From Chitinophaga sp. sic0106 (lineage in GTDB: Bacteria > Bacteroidota > Bacteroidia > Chitinophagales > Chitinophagaceae): DNA of 64,000 nucleotides. Location of the stretch: positions 1 to 64,000 of the forward strand of contig NZ_JAHUWJ010000019.1 of NCBI RefSeq assembly GCF_019219075.1. Reading direction: 5' to 3'. The notes under the pieces are model-generated. The model made no database searches, was not told the origin of the DNA, and saw only the letters and a program-made list of their open reading frames with translations. This document shows positions 26,454 through 35,655 of the stretch, in pieces (positions within the stretch are counted from its first letter, which is position 1; each line of letters begins with the position of its first letter). A program made the position numbers and the translations under genes.

Positions 26454-28223
26454 ATGAAAAAGTTCAGAATTCTATTATATACTGCCGGCGTATTATCGCT
26501 GGCCAGCTGCAAACAGGACCTGCTGGATACCTTGTCGTACACACAGCAGAGCGACGAAACCATGTGGAGTACCGATAACCTGACCGACCAGGGGATAGCG
26601 GGCGTATATGCTGCGTTGCGTTTGGGTATCGACCCAAGCGCAGCCTCCGGCAATGAGCTGTATCAGCTGGATCGCTATGGCGTTGGCGGTATGACCCGTG
26701 ATGCCGATGGATTACAGGTAGGTACCATTACACCCAGCAGCAGCATGTTCAGCAACAACTGGAAATATTTTTATGATGGCATTCAGCGTGCAAACGGCGC
26801 TATTGTTAACATTCCGTTGAAATCACCTTCTGCGGATGATAAGAAAGCGCGGTATGTAGCGGAGGCAAAGTTCCTGCGCGCTTACTTCTACATGCGTTTG
26901 AACCAGCTGTGGCACGGAGTGCCGGTATACCTGAAACCATTTTCTGCCGATGAGGCCACCAAAGGCCGCGAAACAGAAGACAGCGTTTGGAGGGTAGTGA
27001 TCAACGACCTGACCGACTGCATCAGCGAGCCTAATCTCCCGGCGAAATATGGCAAAGGCAATGCTAACTACGGACATATTACCAAGGGTGCAGCCTATGC
27101 CCTGCGCGGGAAAGCATATCTCTACACAAAAAATTACCCGGCCGCCGCTGCTGACTTTGCACAGGTAGAAGCTGCCGGCTATACGCTGTTTAACGGTGAT
27201 TACAAAGCGCTGTTTAAAGAAGCCAATGAGCAGTCGGACGAAATGATTTTCTCCCTGCAAAACATTGCGGTGAGCAACTTTGGCTCTACCACACAGTTTT
27301 TCTGCGGTAACCGCAGCTCCTTCGGCTCCTGCTGGAATACTTACCTGATTTCGCCGGTGGTGGTGGATATGTATGAAAATACCGATGGCAGCCGGTTTGA
27401 CTGGAATAAAATTATTCCAAATTACAGTACTATGCCGGTGAAGCAGCGGGAAGTATACTTCTTCCGGGATGGGCTTACTACTGCTGAAATCAACGCCGCC
27501 ACTGCCCGTGGACTGGACATGAGCGTATACCTGCCGGCGGGCAACGAAGCGCGTATCAAGGCAGCTTACACCAATCGGGATCCACGTTTAGCCGCTAACG
27601 TTATTACGCCATATGCCGATTACCTCGGTGTAAATGGAAGCGCTAATCAGTCGTACGTTTCCAGGTGGCCATTCCGCTCCAACACCACACCCGTATGGGA
27701 TGTAGCAACCGACACCAAAGCATACTTCTACTACCTGCACCGTAAATTTGTATACGAAGGGGCTACAGAAACTATTAACAGAGCCTATGGCCCTATTGAT
27801 TTTCCGGTGATCCGCTATGCAGATGTACTGCTGATGTGGGCGGAAGCTATAAACGAACAAGGCTTTAATCAGCAGGCCCTGGACCTGGTAAATAAAGTGC
27901 GTGCCCGTGTAAACCTGCCGGCATTACAAAACACAGATGCGGGCAAACCTACGTATGTAGCGGATCAAACGGCTATGCGCGAGCGTATACGCAATGAACG
28001 CCGCGTGGAATTTGTAAATGAAGGCATTAATTACTTTGATGAGTTACGCTGGAAAACCTGGAAGGAGAAAACCTTTGCTCCGGGTGCAGGTATTCAGCAG
28101 GTATGGGGTGCTAATGTGGTGAATTACTCCTGGAAAGGGGATTACATTTATGCATGGCCTATTCCGCAGGCGGAGATTGAAAGGAATCAAAACCTGAAAC
28201 AGAATGACGGGTGGATAAATTAA
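26454..28223 (+). CDS. SusD/RagB family lipoprotein
   Basis: This 589-residue lipoprotein has lipobox SLASC (about Cys20) and is exposed on the outer membrane as the lid of the SusC barrel encoded just upstream. The N-terminal SusD-like domain (about 80-220) and C-terminal RagB domain (about 340-585) are recognised from motifs such as AEAKFLRAYFYMRL, RYADVLLMWAEAINEQG and RRVEFVNEGINYFDELRW. It ends this operon; a hairpin terminator follows. Ligand type cannot be inferred. Confidence 0.95.
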   Translation: MKKFRILLYTAGVLSLASCKQDLLDTLSYTQQSDETMWSTDNLTDQGIAGVYAALRLGIDPSAASGNELYQLDRYGVGGMTRDADGLQVGTITPSSSMFSNNWKYFYDGIQRANGAIVNIPLKSPSADDKKARYVAEAKFLRAYFYMRLNQLWHGVPVYLKPFSADEATKGRETEDSVWRVVINDLTDCISEPNLPAKYGKGNANYGHITKGAAYALRGKAYLYTKNYPAAAADFAQVEAAGYTLFNGDYKALFKEANEQSDEMIFSLQNIAVSNFGSTTQFFCGNRSSFGSCWNTYLISPVVVDMYENTDGSRFDWNKIIPNYSTMPVKQREVYFFRDGLTTAEINAATARGLDMSVYLPAGNEARIKAAYTNRDPRLAANVITPYADYLGVNGSANQSYVSRWPFRSNTTPVWDVATDTKAYFYYLHRKFVYEGATETINRAYGPIDFPVIRYADVLLMWAEAINEQGFNQQALDLVNKVRARVNLPALQNTDAGKPTYVADQTAMRERIRNERRVEFVNEGINYFDELRWKTWKEKTFAPGAGIQQVWGANVVNYSWKGDYIYAWPIPQAEIERNQNLKQNDGWIN

Positions 28224-28236
28224 ATGTAAAATGATA

Positions 28237-28273
28237 GAAAAGCCGGCTTTTTTGAAAATAGCCGGCTTTTTTA
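28237..28273 (+). terminator. Terminator of the first SusCD operon
   Basis: AGCCGGCT arms separated by TTTTTGAAAAT form an 8-bp stem (longer with the AAA/TTT flanks) followed by a run of six T. It ends the ECF-linked SusCD transcript. Confidence 0.8.
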
Positions 28274-28467
28274 TTTGAAATCATTTAAAGAATATTTTCA
28301 AATGAAAACATTTTTTGAAGTAAAAAACAAGGGATAAATTTATATAAGTTCGTTTAAAATGAACGGCAGCAGGTACGCAGCTACTGATTAAACATCGCTG
28401 CGGAATACGTTTGAGAACGTATTGACCATGGAACTAACAATCAAATTCAGGCAACAAAAGCTAGAAG

Positions 28468-28779
28468 ATGAGAATTATTTCCATGCCTCCAATTTATGCA
28501 TTCGAGGCCAAACACGCTGCTGCCGCACCGGCACTGAATGAATGGTGCGCAAGGATAAAACGAACCAAATGTTCACATCTACATGAATTAAGAAAAATTG
28601 TTTCTGGTTCTGTTGATTATGTAGGAGGGCAATGTATGTATATCTTCAACATTGGAGGAAATAAGTACAGGATACTTACATCTATTCATTTTAACAGGCA
28701 GGTGGTATATATACGTGCTATACTTACTCACGCTGTTTATGACGAACATAGTAAGAACGGGACCTTATTACATTTATAA
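28468..28779 (+). CDS. higB: HigB-type toxin (mRNA interferase), type II toxin-antitoxin system
   Basis: This 103-residue RelE-superfamily protein has the HigB_toxin pattern: a helical start, the YVGGQCMYIFNIGGNKYRI beta-core and VVYIRAILTHAVYDEH near the C-terminus, where the catalytic Arg and His region lies. It is expected to cut mRNA on ribosomes when its antitoxin is lost. The following gene 18 bp downstream encodes a helix-turn-helix protein, and the toxin-first order is the higBA layout. A second higBA pair is found at 57460-58352. Confidence 0.88.
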   Translation: MRIISMPPIYAFEAKHAAAAPALNEWCARIKRTKCSHLHELRKIVSGSVDYVGGQCMYIFNIGGNKYRILTSIHFNRQVVYIRAILTHAVYDEHSKNGTLLHL

Positions 28780-28797
28780 CATGAATAATTTGGGGTT

Positions 28798-29169
28798 ATG
28801 AAAATCAAAAGCAAGCAGGAATACCGTTCAGCAATGGCTGAAGTAGAGTCCCTTTATCAGAAAGGTTTTTCCAACCTAAGCAACAAGGAAGAGGATAAGC
28901 TAGAGGAACTCGCGGAAGGTATTGAAGCCTGGGAAAGTGTAGAATACCCAATGCCTATCTCTCCGCGGTTCTCCGAAATCCTTGATCATCTAATTGATAC
29001 AAGGGATTTTACACAATGCGCGCTGGCGGAAGCATTAAATATTTCCAATGGCTATCTTAGCCAGCTGCGGCAAGGCATTAAATCTCCCAATACAGAAGTA
29101 TTAGTGAATATGCATCATAAATTTCAGATAGACGGGAACTTGCTGTTGGAAAGCCTGGCTCCTAAATAG
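28798..29169 (+). CDS. higA: HigA-type antitoxin with XRE helix-turn-helix
   Basis: This 123-residue protein has a helical N-terminus (about 1-50), which may hold the toxin, and an XRE helix-turn-helix at about 62-115 (TQCALAEALNISNGYLSQLRQG). It would bind HigB and repress the operon promoter. It follows the toxin gene by 18 bp. The organisation and sizes are those of a Bacteroidota higBA module. Confidence 0.85.
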   Translation: MKIKSKQEYRSAMAEVESLYQKGFSNLSNKEEDKLEELAEGIEAWESVEYPMPISPRFSEILDHLIDTRDFTQCALAEALNISNGYLSQLRQGIKSPNTEVLVNMHHKFQIDGNLLLESLAPK

Positions 29170-29252
29170 TGCGGACATGCCAATTAAGCAGGTGGCTTTA
29201 TCAATACCAATGTTATACTTCCTGACCCTCATTCTAAGCACATCCTGTGTTA

Positions 29253-30269
29253 TTACCGCACCTCAAACACCGTCAGCAAACCTTTGTGATCCGTTGGCCA
29301 CACGCCTACCGGCTCCATAAACACATCTTTTCCTGTTTCCTTACCGCGCTGATTACGTATAATAGATCCGGCCGGGCCTACTACATTGCTTTTGAGGACT
29401 TTAAGTTTTTTGTCAGGATAAAAGTAGATGAAGTCAATACGTTCCCTTTCATCCGCATCCGGTGCCCAGGCGAGTTTGCAAACGGGAACGGCTGTATTAT
29501 CCGCCGGGAAGGTGAAGCCCGGATGGGTCACCGGATTTGGGTATAATTCCCGGAAACTATCCTTAAAGCCTTGCTGGTACAGCATGGCGGAGCAGGTCCA
29601 GTTTGCGGTAACGCCGTGGTGATCGAAAAGCTGACTGGTAGCTGATGTCCAGTCGAGGTGACTTGCTTCGTTGAAATCGCCGCCCAGGAAAATCAACCTT
29701 CCGGCTTTCTTATCCGCGGCGGCCGTTTTGAGGAATGCTGCGATAGCCTCATCCCGCTTAGAAGCCAGATTGGACGCCATAATTGTATCAATATTAGTGA
29801 CAGGCGCAGGTAACTTTTTCCAGGTAACACCATCGTAGCCACGAGGCAGGTATACCGCGTAATTCAGGTAATCCAGGTGGGCGGAGTACACGGCTATTTC
29901 GCGGCCTGAGGCTTTGGTAATCAGTTTATAAATTTCGCCCTGGCCTTCAAATACAGTGCTGCTGTCCGTGATGGGAGTGCGACTCATTACACCGGCGCCA
30001 TTGCTGAAAAAAGAATAATACTGCTTTCCTTTGGCTGCAAGAGAGGCCACTATACGGTCGCAAAAGCGGGTGTTGTTGTAATTACGTACCTCACTGAGGG
30101 TAACGATATCAGGATTCAGGCGGTCTATTTCCGCAACTATGGCGTCATAACCACCGGGCACAATGGTGCCTTCCTGCCAGATGTTGAGTTGCAATATGGA
30201 AAGCTGCTTGTTTTGAGCGCTGGTGGTTAGTGCAAAAAGCAGCAACGCCAGAGTGGTTAAAAGTTTCAT
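29253..30269 (-). CDS. Secreted endonuclease/exonuclease/phosphatase-family protein
   Basis: This 338-residue protein has a signal peptide (LLTTLALLLFALTTSAQ). The EEP fold is shown by LQLNIW, the metal-binding Glu in TLSEVRNY, the GGDFNEASH motif and a C-terminal WPTDHKGL motif with the catalytic Asp-His. Members cut nucleic acids, inositol phosphates or phospholipids; the fold is compatible with a secreted nuclease or phosphodiesterase. The gene is on the minus strand and convergent with higA, from which it is separated by about 80 bp. Confidence 0.85.
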   Translation of the reverse strand: MKLLTTLALLLFALTTSAQNKQLSILQLNIWQEGTIVPGGYDAIVAEIDRLNPDIVTLSEVRNYNNTRFCDRIVASLAAKGKQYYSFFSNGAGVMSRTPITDSSTVFEGQGEIYKLITKASGREIAVYSAHLDYLNYAVYLPRGYDGVTWKKLPAPVTNIDTIMASNLASKRDEAIAAFLKTAAADKKAGRLIFLGGDFNEASHLDWTSATSQLFDHHGVTANWTCSAMLYQQGFKDSFRELYPNPVTHPGFTFPADNTAVPVCKLAWAPDADERERIDFIYFYPDKKLKVLKSNVVGPAGSIIRNQRGKETGKDVFMEPVGVWPTDHKGLLTVFEVR

Positions 30270-30340
30270 TATTCACTGTTCGTTTGTACTTAAATGTAAG
30301 TTAATTAAAGCAATCATGTTTGCTTTAATGCATTCGGCGA

Positions 30341-31108
30341 CTATCGCTCCAGTTTCTTTAACCGCTCCTGCTGCTCCGCCAGCAGCTGTTCCTGCTTTTC
30401 AATTCGCTTTTGTTGCTCAATTACATATAAAGTGAGCTCCTCAATTTTCCTAAGCAGTTGAGCCTGCGTGTCACTTACATCCAGTCCTTCTTCAGCCACT
30501 TCGGCTGCCGAAGGGATTCCTGGAAGATGTTGGTGTGTATTGATATAAGATTCTACTTCTTTTAAAGAAGGCAGGTTGTAAGAAGGAGTAAACACATAAT
30601 CCGGCCAGTTACCTGCTGTTTTAACTTTGATGCGTTCTGCGATCATATTGCCTGCTACAGCGAGTTTATAGCCAGCAGTATAAGCTGTACCGATTCCGAC
30701 ATCATTCATGTGCGTTACAAAAAAAGCAGGGCTGGATGCATATGTTAGCGCCTCATAGGATTCGGCTTGAGGTGCCGCTATGATATAAAAACCTCCACCA
30801 AATTTATCAACGCTGGCCCCCATTTTAATACCATATGAAGTCGTCAAACTGGCATGATTAACAAACTCAATCATCCCATTACCATTACTTTCAGCACCCA
30901 ATCGCATTACTTCAAAATTATATGGACCAGGAAAACTGATCTTACTTGTATTATCGGGATATTTATTTCCTATTTGTAATGCAGACTGTGGATTATCTGT
31001 ATTAATACCCACATTGCCTCCATTTGGATTCAACAAAACCGGAGCCTGGGCAGAAGCGCCTGCATTAATGGCAACAATACCAAGCAGGACTAAAATCACT
31101 TTTTTCAT
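30341..31108 (-). CDS. Secreted protein with C-terminal coiled coil, tail-fibre-like
   Basis: This 255-residue protein has a signal peptide (VILVLLGIVAINAGASA) and then repeats of the NVGINTDNPQSALQIGN kind, which are common in Bacteroidota surface proteins. A stretch PSLKEVESYINTHQHLPGIP precedes a predicted coiled coil (about 210-255), rich in Glu, Gln and Leu. The THQHLPGIPSA segment is typical of chaperone-of-endosialidase-related tails, but no peptidase S74 catalytic residues are visible. It is probably a surface or fibre protein of unknown role. Confidence 0.7.
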   Translation of the reverse strand: MKKVILVLLGIVAINAGASAQAPVLLNPNGGNVGINTDNPQSALQIGNKYPDNTSKISFPGPYNFEVMRLGAESNGNGMIEFVNHASLTTSYGIKMGASVDKFGGGFYIIAAPQAESYEALTYASSPAFFVTHMNDVGIGTAYTAGYKLAVAGNMIAERIKVKTAGNWPDYVFTPSYNLPSLKEVESYINTHQHLPGIPSAAEVAEEGLDVSDTQAQLLRKIEELTLYVIEQQKRIEKQEQLLAEQQERLKKLER

Positions 31109-31192
31109 AGATGGGACGTTTTAGTACGGTTATTTGAAGCACAAATCTAAAAAATGGCTCCCAGGAAATATCCGTAATCTTTAACATGATTA

Positions 31193-32032
31193 CTATCCCA
31201 TCTTTCTCCATATCCTATCCTTATAATCCACCGGAGTAAAACGCTTCACCATACTCGAAAAACGCATGTTCTCCTTGGTTCCCAGCACTAAAAAGCCCAG
31301 TTTTTCCAGGCTGTCGTCAAATAGCTGCAGCACCTTTTCCTGTAGCGGGCGCTCGAAATAAATCAGCACATTGCGGCAAAGAATCAGGTTGAACTCATTG
31401 AAGGAGCGGTCGGACACGAGGTTATGGGTAGAAGCTACCATCCTGGCTTTCAACTTTTCGTCAAATTTTGCCCAGTTGTATTTTGCGGTATAATAACGGG
31501 AGAAGTCATGTACGCCGCCGGAGGCGATATAGTTTTCCGAATATTGCTTCATCTGGCTGAGCGGGAACACACCTCGTTTAATATTTTCCACTACGGCAGG
31601 ATTAAGGTCGGTGGCATACAACAGCGACTTATGCAGCAGGTTCGCTTCTTCCAACAGAATGGCCATGGAATACACCTCTTCCCCGCTGGAGCAGCCCGCA
31701 TGCCAGATACGGATAAACGGATGCGTAGCCAATACCGGCAACACCTGCTCACGGATATTTCGCCATACGGAAGGGTCGCGAAACATTTCCGTTACGTTTA
31801 CCGTCAACTCTTCCACCATGCGCTGGAGGTAGCTACTGTCTAAACGGAGGCGGTACAGCAGCGATTGAAAACTGGCAAACCGGTCAATCACCATCAGCCT
31901 GCTCACCCGCCGCCGCATGGAGTTCCGCGCGTAACTGGTAAAGTCATATCCATGTGTCTGGAGCAGCTCTTTCAGCAACAAATCCAGTTCTAACTCACTA
32001 ATCATGTTGGCGCTTGCCCCAGGTATATTCAT
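31193..32032 (-). CDS. CheR-type protein-glutamate methyltransferase
   Basis: This 279-residue SAM-dependent methyltransferase has an N-terminal helical CheR domain (about 10-70) and the catalytic domain from about 75, with the SAM-binding HAGCSSGEEVYSMA motif and LILCRNVLIYF. CheR enzymes methylate receptor glutamates, but no chemoreceptor gene is nearby. Instead it is the last of four genes in a signalling operon led by two histidine kinases, a context known from Bacteroidota. It lacks the TPR extension of some CheR proteins. It starts 15 bp after the hybrid kinase gene. Confidence 0.88.
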   Translation of the reverse strand: MNIPGASANMISELELDLLLKELLQTHGYDFTSYARNSMRRRVSRLMVIDRFASFQSLLYRLRLDSSYLQRMVEELTVNVTEMFRDPSVWRNIREQVLPVLATHPFIRIWHAGCSSGEEVYSMAILLEEANLLHKSLLYATDLNPAVVENIKRGVFPLSQMKQYSENYIASGGVHDFSRYYTAKYNWAKFDEKLKARMVASTHNLVSDRSFNEFNLILCRNVLIYFERPLQEKVLQLFDDSLEKLGFLVLGTKENMRFSSMVKRFTPVDYKDRIWRKMG

Positions 32033-32047
32033 TCTCTAAAAATAGTA

Positions 32048-35000
32048 TTATTCGTATAACCACACACGTAATAAAGAAATCAGCTGGTCTACATCCACCG
32101 GTTTGGTGATATAGTCAGAGGCTCCTGCGTTGATACATTTTTCGCGGTCGCCGGTCATGGCCTTGGCCGTTACTGCAATGATAGGCAGATTTTTATATCC
32201 TGGCTTTTCGCGGATGCGACGGGTGGATTCATAACCATCCATTTCAGGCATCATCATGTCCATGAGTATCAGGTCGACCTGTGGATTATCTTCCAGCTGG
32301 CGCAGGGCTTCTTTCCCGTCGATGGCCGAAACGATTTTCATGCCATAGGCTTCCAGGGATTTTGTCAGGGAGAAGATATTGCGTACGTCATCATCGGCGA
32401 TCAGTACAGTCTTGCCTTTCAGCACTTCTGTAAGCTCTCCTAGCCGGCGATTTTTAACGATGGAACTCTCCTTTTTCTTCTCTTCCACCAGGTGCAGAAA
32501 CAGCGAAACTTCATCCAGGATGCGCTGGTAAGAGTGTGCCGTTTTCAGCACGATACTGTCGGCATACTGCTTAATCCTGAACTCTTCCACATGCGAAAGA
32601 TTTTTACCGGTGAAAATGATGATAGGCACATTTTCGAAGCCAGGCGCTTTTTTCACTTCCTCCAGCACGTCGTAGGAGCCTTGTGCGGGGATACCCATAT
32701 CCAGGATCACACAATCCACCTCGCTGCGGTTGAGCGCCTGTAGGCCTTCGCCCACGGTGTCTTTAATCTCGGTGGCAATGTCGAAGCTCTCCAGGAAGTA
32801 AGCAAGTCCGCGTGCGTGCTTCAGGTTTTCTTCCACAATCAATACTTTCTTAGGCTCGTTGCGCAGGGCCTGTTCAATCTTATGGAATACTTCGCCCAGG
32901 CGGTCCATGGCCACCGGCTTGTTAATGAAGTCCACCGCACCACGGGAGATGCTGCGGATCTTCACCTCATGGGACGACATCACATGCACCGGAATAGATC
33001 TGGTAGCAGCGTTGGTCTTTAACTCCTCCATCACTTCCCAGCCGCTCTTTACGGGTAACTCTATATCCAGCAGGATACCGGCCGGTAAGTATTGCTGTGC
33101 CAGTGTAACCCCTTCATCTCCCCTGACAGCTACTATACATTTATAACCACTCTGACGGGTATACGCTAACAATGCATTGGCAAAGTTGGTATCATCTTCT
33201 ATCACCAGTATCACCTTATCGTCCGGCTGGATGTTGTCCCTGTCATCCGGAACAGGCTGCGGGATGTGGGATGCAATGTATTTAGGCTCCATAGAAGCAC
33301 TTACCTGCGATTGCCTGGCAGCCAGTATTTCAGTAGCTGCTTCAGGTATGGAGAAAATATCGCTGTGCGGCTGTTCGCCTGCTACCTTATGCACAGGCAC
33401 CGTGAGGGTAAAGGTGCTACCCAGGCCTTCCTGGCTTTGCAGGGAGATTTCACCGCCCAGCAGCTTGGCCAGCTCCCGGCTGATAGAAAGTCCCAGGCCC
33501 GTGCCACCATATTTACGGCGGGTAGACCCATCCGCCTGCTGGAAGGCTTCAAAAATAGTACGTTGTTTATCCTGGGCTATGCCAATACCGGTATCTTTTA
33601 CAGAGAAAGAAATAGCATCTCCCTGCTTGGAAATTTCCAGTACCACCTCACCACGGGCGGTAAATTTAAGTGCATTGGATATCAGGTTACGCAGGATCTG
33701 CTGTAAGCGAAGCTGGTCTGTTTCTATCATATTCGGCAGATCCTCATCCATCGTGATACGGAAAGTGATGCTCTTATCTTTTGCCAACGGATTAAAGAGC
33801 GCACGCATTTCGCTGCTGATATCATCCAGGGCTACAAAGTTGTATTCCAGCTGCATTTTGCCGGATTCAATTTTGGAGAGATCCAGGATTTCGTCAATCA
33901 GCGTAAGCAGGCCGTTACCGGAGGACTGTATCACATCAGCATATTCTACCTGCTCGTTGGAGAGGTTGCCCGGATGATTTTCGGACAACAGGCGGGAAAG
34001 CAGCAGGATGGAATTCAGTGGCGTACGCAGCTCATGCGACATATTCGCCAGAAACTCAGATTTATAACGGGTGCTTTGTGCCAATGCTTCCGCCTTGGAT
34101 TGTATTTCCAGGTTGCGTTCCAGGATCAGCTCATTACGCTCTTCCAGCAGGCGGCTACGTTCTTCCAGCTCCTGGTTGGCCTGTTGCAGCTCTTCCTGCT
34201 GCACACGCAGTTCTTCTTCGGAGGCCTGTAACTTTTGCGACTGGGCTTCCAGTTCTTCATTAATATTTTCCAGCTCACTGTGCTGCACCTGCAATTCTTC
34301 GGACTGGGCCTGCGTTTCAGCGAGGAGGTCCTGCAGGCGCTGATGATCCAGGGCGCCATTAACGGCAATGCCTATATTAAAAGCGGCAGCCTTCAGGAAC
34401 TCCATTCCTGAATTCGTATAGCCGTAGAGGGAAGCCAGCTCAATCACGCCTAACATCTTCCTTTCGAAATACACCGGGATGGCTACCACGCTTTCCGGGC
34501 GCAAGCTACCGGCGCTATAATCCACCAGCATTTCGGCGTTGGCGATATTGGAAAGTACTACCTCCCTGCCTGCCATGGCTGCCTGTCCGGCGAGGCCTTC
34601 GCCTACATGCAGCTCCTGGCGGGAGCGAGTTTTATTTAACCCTACCGACGAGGTAAGCACTAAAGTATTTTCATCGCGCAGGAGGTAAATTGCTCCCACT
34701 TGCGACTGTGAATAAGATGTAACGTAGTCCAGCGCCTGAAAAGAGAGGTTATCCAGATTGCGTTCACCGATCAGTTTTTCGTTGAGTGCAGCAATGCCTG
34801 CCTGCAGCCATTCGTTCTGGGAAAGGTTTTCAAAAGATTTATCCAGTGATTCGGCCATGCGGTTGAGCGAGTTGGAAATAGCGCCCAGCACATCTTTACC
34901 GATATTATCCACACGGATTTTATAATTCCCGGCGGATACCTTGTCGGCTATGCCCTGGATGAGATCGAGACGTTTGGTGATATCCACATCTTTATCTTCC

Positions 35001-35644
35001 AGTTCTTTCTGCATTTCTGCACGGCGGTCAAAATCACTGTTGACCCGCAGGAAAGAAACAACAGTTACCAATACGGAAAGTATGCCGGCTATGATCAGCA
35101 GAATAGTGGTATAGCCGGCAAATTTGGCTACGCTGCCGCTGCGCTGGTGCAATAGCACCTGTTCCCGGTCCTGCATGAGTTGTACGATTCTGCGGGATTC
35201 GTCCATTTGCACTTTGCCTACTTCCAGGTCTTCCACGGATGGGTTATTTCCTTTACGTTTATCGTCGATCAGCTTTTGCAGCTGCACCAGCCGTTTATTT
35301 GAAATTTCCCGGAGTTGCTCTATCGAGCGCTGCTGCAGCGGGTTATCGATGGTGAGGCTTTTCACTTCATCCATGAGACGGTTGGATTTTGCGGAAGCGT
35401 TGAGATAAGGCTCCAGAAAATCGTCGTTGCCGCTGAGCAAATAACCGCGCTGGCCGGTTTCTCCGTCTTTCAATACAGAAAGCACATTCTCCAGTTTGGT
35501 AATGATAGTGTTGGTATGGTTCAGCATCCGCTGGCTTTCCATCAGGTTCTGAATGCTGATAAAGGATGCCACTGAGCTTACCACCAGTAAAAACAGGGAG
35601 GTGCCGTAGCTGATAATTAAATTCTTTTTAAACGTTGCGTTCAT
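32048..35644 (-). CDS. Hybrid histidine kinase CHASE3-HAMP-GAF-HisKA-HATPase-REC3
   Basis: This 1198-residue membrane kinase has two transmembrane helices (about 10-32 and 176-198) flanking a CHASE3 sensor. A HAMP-like region (about 215-275), a GAF domain (about 290-430) and a long coiled coil (about 430-525) follow. The HisKA motif SHELRTPLNS (about 543) holds the phospho-acceptor His. HATPase_c (about 640-760) has GTGLGLS, and three receiver domains follow. The Asp sites are seen in LLDIELP, ILDMGIP and LMDMMMP; the second has EE instead of DD in its acidic pocket. It lies between a REC-kinase gene and cheR in one operon and probably relays its signal through the response regulator encoded first. 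Confidence 0.93.
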   Translation of the reverse strand: MNATFKKNLIISYGTSLFLLVVSSVASFISIQNLMESQRMLNHTNTIITKLENVLSVLKDGETGQRGYLLSGNDDFLEPYLNASAKSNRLMDEVKSLTIDNPLQQRSIEQLREISNKRLVQLQKLIDDKRKGNNPSVEDLEVGKVQMDESRRIVQLMQDREQVLLHQRSGSVAKFAGYTTILLIIAGILSVLVTVVSFLRVNSDFDRRAEMQKELEDKDVDITKRLDLIQGIADKVSAGNYKIRVDNIGKDVLGAISNSLNRMAESLDKSFENLSQNEWLQAGIAALNEKLIGERNLDNLSFQALDYVTSYSQSQVGAIYLLRDENTLVLTSSVGLNKTRSRQELHVGEGLAGQAAMAGREVVLSNIANAEMLVDYSAGSLRPESVVAIPVYFERKMLGVIELASLYGYTNSGMEFLKAAAFNIGIAVNGALDHQRLQDLLAETQAQSEELQVQHSELENINEELEAQSQKLQASEEELRVQQEELQQANQELEERSRLLEERNELILERNLEIQSKAEALAQSTRYKSEFLANMSHELRTPLNSILLLSRLLSENHPGNLSNEQVEYADVIQSSGNGLLTLIDEILDLSKIESGKMQLEYNFVALDDISSEMRALFNPLAKDKSITFRITMDEDLPNMIETDQLRLQQILRNLISNALKFTARGEVVLEISKQGDAISFSVKDTGIGIAQDKQRTIFEAFQQADGSTRRKYGGTGLGLSISRELAKLLGGEISLQSQEGLGSTFTLTVPVHKVAGEQPHSDIFSIPEAATEILAARQSQVSASMEPKYIASHIPQPVPDDRDNIQPDDKVILVIEDDTNFANALLAYTRQSGYKCIVAVRGDEGVTLAQQYLPAGILLDIELPVKSGWEVMEELKTNAATRSIPVHVMSSHEVKIRSISRGAVDFINKPVAMDRLGEVFHKIEQALRNEPKKVLIVEENLKHARGLAYFLESFDIATEIKDTVGEGLQALNRSEVDCVILDMGIPAQGSYDVLEEVKKAPGFENVPIIIFTGKNLSHVEEFRIKQYADSIVLKTAHSYQRILDEVSLFLHLVEEKKKESSIVKNRRLGELTEVLKGKTVLIADDDVRNIFSLTKSLEAYGMKIVSAIDGKEALRQLEDNPQVDLILMDMMMPEMDGYESTRRIREKPGYKNLPIIAVTAKAMTGDREKCINAGASDYITKPVDVDQLISLLRVWLYE

Positions 35645-35655
35645 CCGTTCCTTGT

